This document shows positions 11,901 to 20,900 of a DNA stretch of 64,000 nt, piece after piece. This DNA is from Meghimatium bilineatum (lineage: Eukaryota > Mollusca > Gastropoda > Stylommatophora > Philomycidae), in NCBI GenBank assembly GCA_034231615.1, contig CM067315.1, forward strand, positions 34,898,059 through 34,962,058, written 5' to 3'. The translations under genes were made by a program, and so were the position numbers. The notes under the pieces were generated by a model. The model was not told the origin of the DNA. It did no database searches and saw only the letters and a list, made by a program, of their open reading frames with translations. The stretch's first letter is position 1. Every line of letters starts with the position of its first letter.

Positions 11901-14900
11901 GCATTCATTCTCAAACTTCTGCTGATTAGCAAGATAAAGTCCGGAGAAAAATGTCATGGTTTACAGCTTGACTGTAATATCTACATCTTTCAACTTGACA
12001 CATCCGACTTCAGCATGAATATGTAAATGTGACCATGATTCAGGTGAAGAAAGTCTGTGAGGTGACACTTGGTTATATAATGTATCAAGTCTGTGAGGAC
12101 ACTTGGTTACATAATGTATCAGGTCTATGTGGACACTTGGTTATATAATGTATAAAGTCTGTGAGGACACTTGGCTATATAAATTAGGGAACATCAACAT
12201 CACATATAGGCCTCGGTTACAAGTGAGTGCAATATTAGTCTGCCACATGTGGGTGTATTAGGTTTTGAGAGATAAGACACCCATGTCAATTGTGGGGCTC
12301 ATAGGAGCAACGAATGGCGAAACTTACTTGCCAAACATGTTGCAAGAGGTGATCAAGGAAACTTTGAGATTGAGCTGGCTGTCCCATCAGATATAGGGTC
12401 AAAGGGACTCAAAATCCATGCTGAAGTCGAATGTACCAGGCGGAAAGGTGCAGATATCGAAGTTGAGTTGTAAACCATGGTATAACACATCTATTTCTCT
12501 GGGCTACATCCTGTTAATCTACAGGAGTTTGAGAACTAACGAATAATAATAAGAAGAAAGATAAGAGTTTGTGTAATATAATTAGGCACAGATATTCATA
12601 GACATTTCTTTTCCTCTTTCCAAGTTTGCTGGTCAGTGTGACTTGGTTATTAATTGCTGTGGTCTGGGTGGAAAGGATCTATTGAAAGATGATGAAGTCA
12701 TGCCCACTAGAGGACAGGTGTGGAGGGTGAGTATTCTTTCCAACACTTCTTCTTCTTCTGCGTTAGTTCTCAAACTTCTGCAGATTAGCAGGATGTAGTC
12801 CGGAGAACGAAATGCGTTGTGTCATAGTTTACAGCACTGCTGCGATATCTGCGCCTTTCGGCCTGACACATCCGACTTCAGCATGGCTTTGGGTCACTGA
12901 ACCTATATGGGATGGGACAGCCAACTCCATCCCATAACCTCCTTAGTCACCTCTTACAACATGCATGGAAAGTAAACAGTGTTGCTATTCTTTGCTCCCC
13001 TTTGGGGGTCCCGGCAACACACGGGCGAAACATCTTCTTATACAAGATTGGTTCTCAGGCAACGAAGCACCTTGTCTGAGATATACATAATCAACCCACA
13101 TCCAAATTAACTGACAACCGTTTCCCAACAAGGCCATACAGAGAAATTTGGGTTCAGCATCCAAAGAAAACAAGAGATAGTAAACTGTCCTGGCACTGGA
13201 CTAACCAAATTCTGTTCATGAAATAGACCCTCTCTATGCTGAAACAGATGTGCCTAGTCAGAAGGTGCAAAATAACGCTGCTCCTTTAAATCAACAGTAC
13301 AACATACTTCATGCTTCCGGCAGAAATCACACAAACTTTGTGTTGGTTATTAGACAGCAAATGCAGAAGAAGAAGTAGAAGAAGAGACCTCTGAATTCAA
13401 GGTTAGGTTTCTTCTTACAACTCCGGGAATTGAAATCTTCTGGGCATGAAAGACAGCACTAGAGAAACTACTCCATTGTACATAGGAAGCAAGAGTTTAT
13501 ATTTCACAATTCCTTATGAATCAGGAAAACCACAGCAACAACAACAGCAGCAACAAAAACAACAGTAGGAGTAACAACAGTAAAAATCAGAACAGTAATA
13601 ACAGCAATATTAACAACAACAGCAGCAACAACAACAAACACCTTAACAGCAGCAATAACGTCAACATAAACAACAAATACAACATCAACAATAACAGCAA
13701 GAACACCAACAGCAGCAAGAACACTAAGAACAGCAGTAACAACAACATCACAAAGAACAACCTTAACAACAGCAGCAGCAACATTTCTCTAATTTAGACC
13801 CAGATTACACATCAACTTATGGACAATATTTCTGTTATTATATGGTAAAACTTTCATTTAAAATGATATTAAATCGGAGTATTTTTATATAAATCAGGTT
13901 CATGCTCCCTGGATCAAACACTTCTACATGTTCAGTCCAAAACCTGGACAAGATTACATTTACATTCTCCCTGGGTAAGCATGATTGGTGTGTAGTAGAT
14001 ATGGTTGGTGCAGGTATGGTTAGTGTGTAGCAGGTATGGTTGGTGAGTAGCAGGTATGGTTGGTGAATAACAGCCTCAGGTGTGGTTGGTGAGGGAAGAA
14101 TTATGAGTGGCTACTTTTAAAGCACTGTAACAGCTTTTGTTCCATATTTTTACAATCTACCAGAAAAAACCCTTCTGCTTAAGACAGAGTGTAATGAAGA
14201 TTATATTGACATGTAGATATTTTGTGATCAACTAGAGTTGGCTACAGCTAATCACATGAAATTACATTTATTTTGTAGCTTTTCTATCCTCAGCCTGGCC
14301 CACAGGGAGATACAGGTCAGACAGCTAAAGGTAAACATCCACTCTCCAGAGGGTTTTTTGTGACCTATTGACAGAAACATGCCCTAGAAATACTTTATTG
14401 TGGGTTATTGTGAGAGGTTACTTCATGCTTTTCATTGGCTGGCTAGCATACAAAGTTGGTTAGCAGGATTGTCCTGAGAAGGATATGTGTTGTGTCATGG
14501 TTTATAGTTTGGCTGTTATATCTGAATCTATCTTCCTGACTCATATGACTTCAGAATGGCCTTTTAGACCTATGGGGTGCTACAGCCAACTTCATCCTCA
14601 AACCTTCTTAGTTTTTCTCTTACCACATGCACAAGTTTGCTATTCTTTGCTCCCCTCTTAGATCAGCAACATATAGGAATATAATCTGCCAAAGACAGAT
14701 GTGTTTAGCCAGGGAAATGGTGCAAATAAAATGGCAACACAATGCATTTCATTCTCTGGACTACATCCTGCTGAAAGTCTAGTAGGTCCATTGTCCTGCT
14801 ACAGGAGAGATCCAGCAGGAGTTTGAGAATAAACGCTGAAGGCACATCATGACAATACATGTGGCTGTATTGGTAATATGGTTAAAAAAGATATAGAGGA

Positions 14901-17900
14901 TTCACTCCAATGTGCATATACTTGATTTCCCCATATGCAATCTGCTCCTTTTAACAAAAGCATTCTCCTTGTGGAGAGTGTTATTCATAACTTGAGACTG
15001 ATAATCTCCCCAAAAATGCACTTGTAGATAAAATGTACTATCAAGGGATCATTCTCCCCCCCTCATTATTAACACAATGCAAATGATATAACAACTAAAA
15101 CAGGTCTCAGAGTTCAAATCAGAGTTCAAGCATCATTGTCACCATGGATGAGGATTTTGATAAATGTTATACAGAGAGATGTGTTATAAAAGGATGTGTT
15201 AGAAGGATTCCACTGTATCTGTTTTTTTCGAACCCATATCATATAAGTCTGTGTGTTCATTGTAAAACTAATCAGCCTTGTGTTGTCTTAAAGTACTATT
15301 GTTATACAGTTTTACATCAGTCTCATGTTTCTTCTTCTTCTTCAGCGTTCATTCTCAAACTCCCGCTGGATTTCTCTTGTAACAGGACAATTGTCCTACA
15401 AGATTTCCAGTTGAATATAGTCCAGAGAATGGAAATGCGTTGTGTTGCCGTTTTATTTGCGCCAATGGCCCAACACATCCGTCTTCGGCGGTAGTCTCAT
15501 GTAATATTCCTTGCCTATATTGAGTTTACTCTTATACGTCTTCCATTTCATGATTAACTTATTCCCTCAGAATCAAAAACACTGTGTTGGGAGGAACAAC
15601 TCAGGTTGGAGACTGGAGAACAGAGATAGATGATGAGAATTCTGTCAATATCTGGAAGAGGGCACAGGAGCTTGTGCCTCAAATAGCTGTAAGTTTATAC
15701 TCTACTGCTATGTCAGTTGTATGACCATGTGGCAACCAGAGACTGGACTTCTAGTTCTTCTTCTTCAGCGTACATTCTCAAACTCCTGCTGAATTTCTCT
15801 TGCAGCAGGATCCTACTACATTTCCAGCAGAATGTAGTCCAGAGAATGGAAATGCGTTATGTCACCATTTTATTTGCGCCAATGGCCAGACACATCCATC
15901 TTCAGCAGACTTCTAGTTCAGGATGTAATAAAATAGAGCTTGCCCGTGTGTGGCGGGGCCCGAAAGCGGAGCAAAGAATAGCAACACTGTTTACCTTCCA
16001 CGCATGTCGTAAAAGGCGACTAAGGAGGTTATGGGATGGAGCTGGCTGTCCCATCCCATATAGGGTCAATGACCCAAAGCCATGCTGAAGTCGGATGTGT
16101 CAGGCCGAAAGGCGCAGATATCGCAGCAATGCTATAAACTTTGACACAACGCATTCCGTTCTCCGGACTACATCCAGCTAATCTGCAGGAGTTTGAGAAC
16201 AAATGCAGAAGAAGAAGAAATAGGGCTATTCTCTTCTTTCCAGGCATGTCATAGGAGACGACCTATTAACTGAAGAAATCAATGTTAGATGTGCAATCAC
16301 TATGGATGAGTCAACAAATCCTAGGTGCCAGCAATGTTAGATGTGCCATCACTATAGATGAGTCAACAAATCCTAGGTGCCAGCAATGTTAGATGTGCCA
16401 TCACTATGGATGAGTCAACAAATCCTAGGTGCCAGCAATGTTAGATGTGCCATCACTATAGATGAGTCAACAAATCCTAGGTGCCAGCAATGTTAGATGT
16501 GCCATCACTATGGATGAGTCAACAAATCCTAGGTGCCAGCAATGTTAGATGTGCCATCACTATAGATGTCAACAAATCCTAGGTGCCAGCAATGTTAGAT
16601 GTGCCATCACTATGGATGAGTCAACAAATCCTAGGTGCCAGCAATGTTAGATGTGCCATCACTATGGATGAGTCAACAAATCCTAGGTGCCAGCAATGTT
16701 AGATGTGCCACCACTATGGATGAGTCAACAAATCCTAGGTGCCAGCAATGTTAGATGTGTCACCACTATGGATGAGTCAACAAATCCTAGGTGCCAGCAA
16801 TGTTAGATGTGTCACCACTATGGATGAGTCAACAAATCCTAGGTGCCAGCAATGTTAGATGTGTCACCACTATGGATGAGTCAACAAATCTGACAGAAAA
16901 ATGTGCCCCAGAAGTGTGTGCTGTTTTCCTAGCAGGACGTGGTAATCCTGGTCCATTGAATACCTCCCTTCAGGGACTAAGCATGCATCCATGAACCCTT
17001 CTTACATGACCATGCCGTATATGATTACAGGTGCCACCTCAGTTATATAAATGAGAATCTGTGCTTTTGTCAGAAAGGCTATGGTCTGTCAAGAGTTACC
17101 TGGTCCCTGCTAAATGGATTACTTCATCATCTTCTTCAGATGGAGAGATTCTTGCATTGGCAACTTCTTTGTCATTGTGAGCAACAGTACTGCTGATATG
17201 TGCTCCCCTGTTCACATATATGGGTGGCTGCATCACTATCTCATATTATTTCCATGCATTTATTATTGTAAATAATGACCTTCTGATAGGCTTATGAATG
17301 TTAAACTCTATGGTACAAAACAAGAAGTTGAAAACACCATCGAATTCATACAAGAAACAACACTACAGATATAGACATGTTATCCATCTATAAACCCATC
17401 AGGGTTATAGGGGTACTCAATTTGTTGCATCAATATACAAGAGTCTTCCAGTGATATTTTTCCTTGGCAATGTGGATGATTGGGGGGAAAATCTTGACCT
17501 GTCCAGTCTTTGATATTGTCCTCATCAACTTTACCCTGAAATATCGTTTTTGACAGGAAATCATATCGGCATAAATGTCCAAACTATGCAAGTTGTCATT
17601 TTACTATTTCTTCTTCAGTGTTCATTCTCAAACTCCCACTGGATCTCTCTTGTAGCAGGACAATGGTCCTATTAGATTTCCAGCAGGATGTAGTCCAGAA
17701 AATGGAAATGCGTTGTCGTCGTTATATTTACGAAAATGGCCTGACACATTCATCTTTGGCGGGACACTATTATCCAAAGGCCTGTATCCATTTCCCTGGT
17801 GAGTGTCTAACTCATAACCATACAGCATAATAGATAGCAATAGTAAGTTATACATTCTAATCTTCACTCCACAACACTGACACAGTGGAATCCTGTTATA

Positions 17901-20900
17901 ACAACTTGGTCCGGACCCACAGAATATGTATGTAATAACAGAAATTAATGATCTACATTATAAAACAATATAGAATAGGAATGGGAATTTTGAAAATGTT
18001 CATTATATAGGGAAATATGTTATAACAGAATGCACTATAGAATATCTACTGTAGTGTCGTTCCACATTTGATTTAGTCTTGACATGAAGCGTTTCTTACG
18101 CTTCATCTTCAATTCAGTTTTGGATGTTCCGTTGCTGCATTTGTAAGATCCTAGGTTTTTGAAAATATTCTAGCCGAAGACGGATGTGTCGGGCCATTGG
18201 CGCAAATAAAATGGTGACACACCGCATTTCCATTCTCTGCACAACATACTGCTGGAAATCTAGTAGGACCATGGTCCTGCTATAAGGGAGATCCAGCGGG
18301 AGTTTGAGAATGAACGCTGAAGAAGAATAAACTATTCACTTCTTCAGGTTTACACCCATTCATCATGATGCTAGCTTGTCTTTCTTAATCTCTGTTGTTA
18401 ATCAAGATCTTGATCTTTTCAGCGTTGACTTCCATTCTGTACTTGCTGGTAACTTTTTCCAACTCTACAATATAGACATTACTAGCAACTGAAAGATAAT
18501 TAATGTACCCTTTAACAGAAAGTGATACCGCAAATGTCTTCATTTTCTATTTATTTGATGAACTAACAAATACTTTATTCCAGAAAGCTACACCGATAAG
18601 AGCATGGGCCGGATTGCGACCTTCAAGATCAACATTAAGACTTGAGTCTGAAGTATTGGACATTGATGGGAAAAAGTTGAAGGTAAAATTAGGCTGTTAT
18701 TGCCATGAGGAAGAATAACATTCCAATTTCAGTGTCCCTTAGTTTTTGTAATGATTTAATAATCCCTTCAGCTGTGAGCAGGTAGCTCGTGATAGCTCAG
18801 TCTTTCTGGAAAAAAGCACAGGTTCTTCTCAGTTGTGTAATTGGGGTGACAAGGACTCCTATGTCTCAAAAGCATGGTTGTGTAAGGGGGCATTTTTGTC
18901 CCTGAAAGGAGGCATTCATTCCAGTGAAGCAGTATCCCATGATTATAATATCCTGCCACACGCGCAGTGATAGCACATCAAGCATTCTAGAAGTCTGCCA
19001 AAAAAGGACAAAGTTGCAATGTTTGTTGACATGTATCTTTTTGTCATTCATGTGGATTATTCAATAAAAGAGGACAAAGTTGCAATGTTTGTTGACATGT
19101 ATCTTTTTGTCATCCATGCGGATTATTCAACAAAAGAGGAGAAAGTTGCAATGTCTGCTGACCTGTATAATTTTGTTATTCATGTGGATTATTCAGTAGA
19201 AAACAAAAGTAAGAAATTGAGACACTATGTGACAAAGATTTTTTCACAGGTCTGTCAGCTTCTCTCTCACGAACTTTCCTTGGTCACCTCCTACAACATG
19301 CCTTGAAAGAAGATAGTGATCATAATCTTTTCACTTTGAACTAGAAGTCCAAGCTCCGGTTGTCACACAGGCATTTGTAATGGTAGTTGATTTGTAAGTA
19401 AATTGAAGTAGGAAGCATGGGGATAAAATGAAAATAATTCTCAAGGCTGACGGGAATCGAATCAGGTCCTAGAAATAACTGGATTGCCTTGCAACTCAAG
19501 TAAACAGGTTTCCATACTTGACCAACAATATCCCCATAGGCAAATATTGGTGGAGTACGGAAAACCTGTTTACATGAGTTGCAAGACAATTCAGTGCCGC
19601 TAGAATGGACCTGGTTCGATTCCTGCCAGCCGTAAGAGTTGATTTATAAATCAACATTACCCATAAGTGCTCTGCAAGAAACTGCTTGACTAGTCATCTT
19701 CAACACGTGTGCCCTACTCTGTAAGGTGTCATTTCCACAGCTTGTATTTCAGCACCCATTTTGTAGCAGCTGGGTCAACATTTTAGAAAAACACTAAACA
19801 CAAACATTTTTCTATGGAGTAATAGTTTTCAGAGGTCATGGTGGTAAAATTACTTGAACAAAAATAACTCCATACATTTTTTTATGGAAATATTTTATAT
19901 CTTTAAGGTCCATTTTAACTCCCACTTGTTCTCTCTTGTAGCAGAACATTGATCCTACATTTACAGCAGGATGTAGTCCAGAGATGGAAATGTGTTGCCA
20001 ATTTATGTGCACCAATGGCCCAACACGTCTTCAACTTTTATATAACCAAATAGGACTGAAGTCTGTGGTTGAAAGGAACTTACTGCCCATGTTGCAGATC
20101 CAAAAAAATAGCAAAACTGTTTAGTTTCCAGGCATGTCGTAAGAGGCAATTAAAGAATTTATGTGGTGGAGTGGCTGTCCTGACCTATATAGAGTTAAAG
20201 TGACCCAGAAGCCATGCACAAGTCTGATGTGTCAGGCCAAAAGATGCAGATATTGCAGCAAAGTTGTAAACCACGGTGCAATGGACCCCATTTTCTGGAC
20301 TGCACCCTGTTAACCTGCAAGAGAAAGAAAGCGGAAGCCCCACCATGGAGGAGTTGCTAGGCGCAAGGTAAAAAGAAATAACACCCGTAGATTTATTTCA
20401 GAATCATCTATATAGAAACAAATTTCCTGCCCACCAGGAGCATCCGCCGCTGACCAAACCGGTGTTGCTGACTACGAGGACGGGGTAGGATATCAGGTGG
20501 TGCTGATATCCCCACTGAAATACCCCATGTGTCTAGTGAATACCTCATAGTGAGTTCCGACATAGATCACCCACTACTCAACGAGCTCTCACGTGTGAAG
20601 GGAAGCAGGCTCAAGAGAGGCAAATCGTGGATGGGTCTGGCTGAGGATACCGTTAAACATAAGTGCCCCAGAAGACATAACTCCTGGTGAGGAATGGATA
20701 CCTATTCCTACGGTCTTTCAAGAGGTAGTCAAGACCGTCATTACACTCAATAGAGAGTGCAGGGAACTCAGCCCCGTGAACGTGGATGCTGAGGTCAAGG
20801 CACTAATCTGCGAGAATACCGATGACACAGATGTTGTGATCTACACGGATGGGTCGGTCATCCGTCACCACCGAAGCGCATGGGCCTTTACTGCCAGATC

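Larger units (their letters stand above)
15715..17140 (+). repeat. Family D repeat carrying two SINE insertions and a grown minisatellite
   Basis: Family D begins at TATGACCATGTGGCAACCAG and ends near AATGGATTACTTCATCATC. A SINE B (15758-15908), a SINE A (15941-16217) and a 52-bp tandem array (16282-16885) sit inside it. Confidence 0.8.

Noticed and set aside
13516-13797. 93-residue Asn/Ser-rich open frame (and a Leu-rich frame opposite)
   Set aside because: It is the translation of an AAC/AGC trinucleotide tract inside an oxidase intron.
15144-16088. ORFs of 116 and 123 residues
   Set aside because: They run through SINE A and SINE B copies; the apparent shared peptide ([17 protein letters not shown]-like) is SINE B antisense.
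16282-16885. CRISPR-like regular array
   Set aside because: Units are contiguous 52-bp tandem repeats without variable spacers, in an animal intron.
19019-19306. 95-residue ORF with repeated [17 protein letters not shown]
   Set aside because: A 66-bp tandem repeat divisible by three keeps the frame open; it lies in family D, not in a gene.
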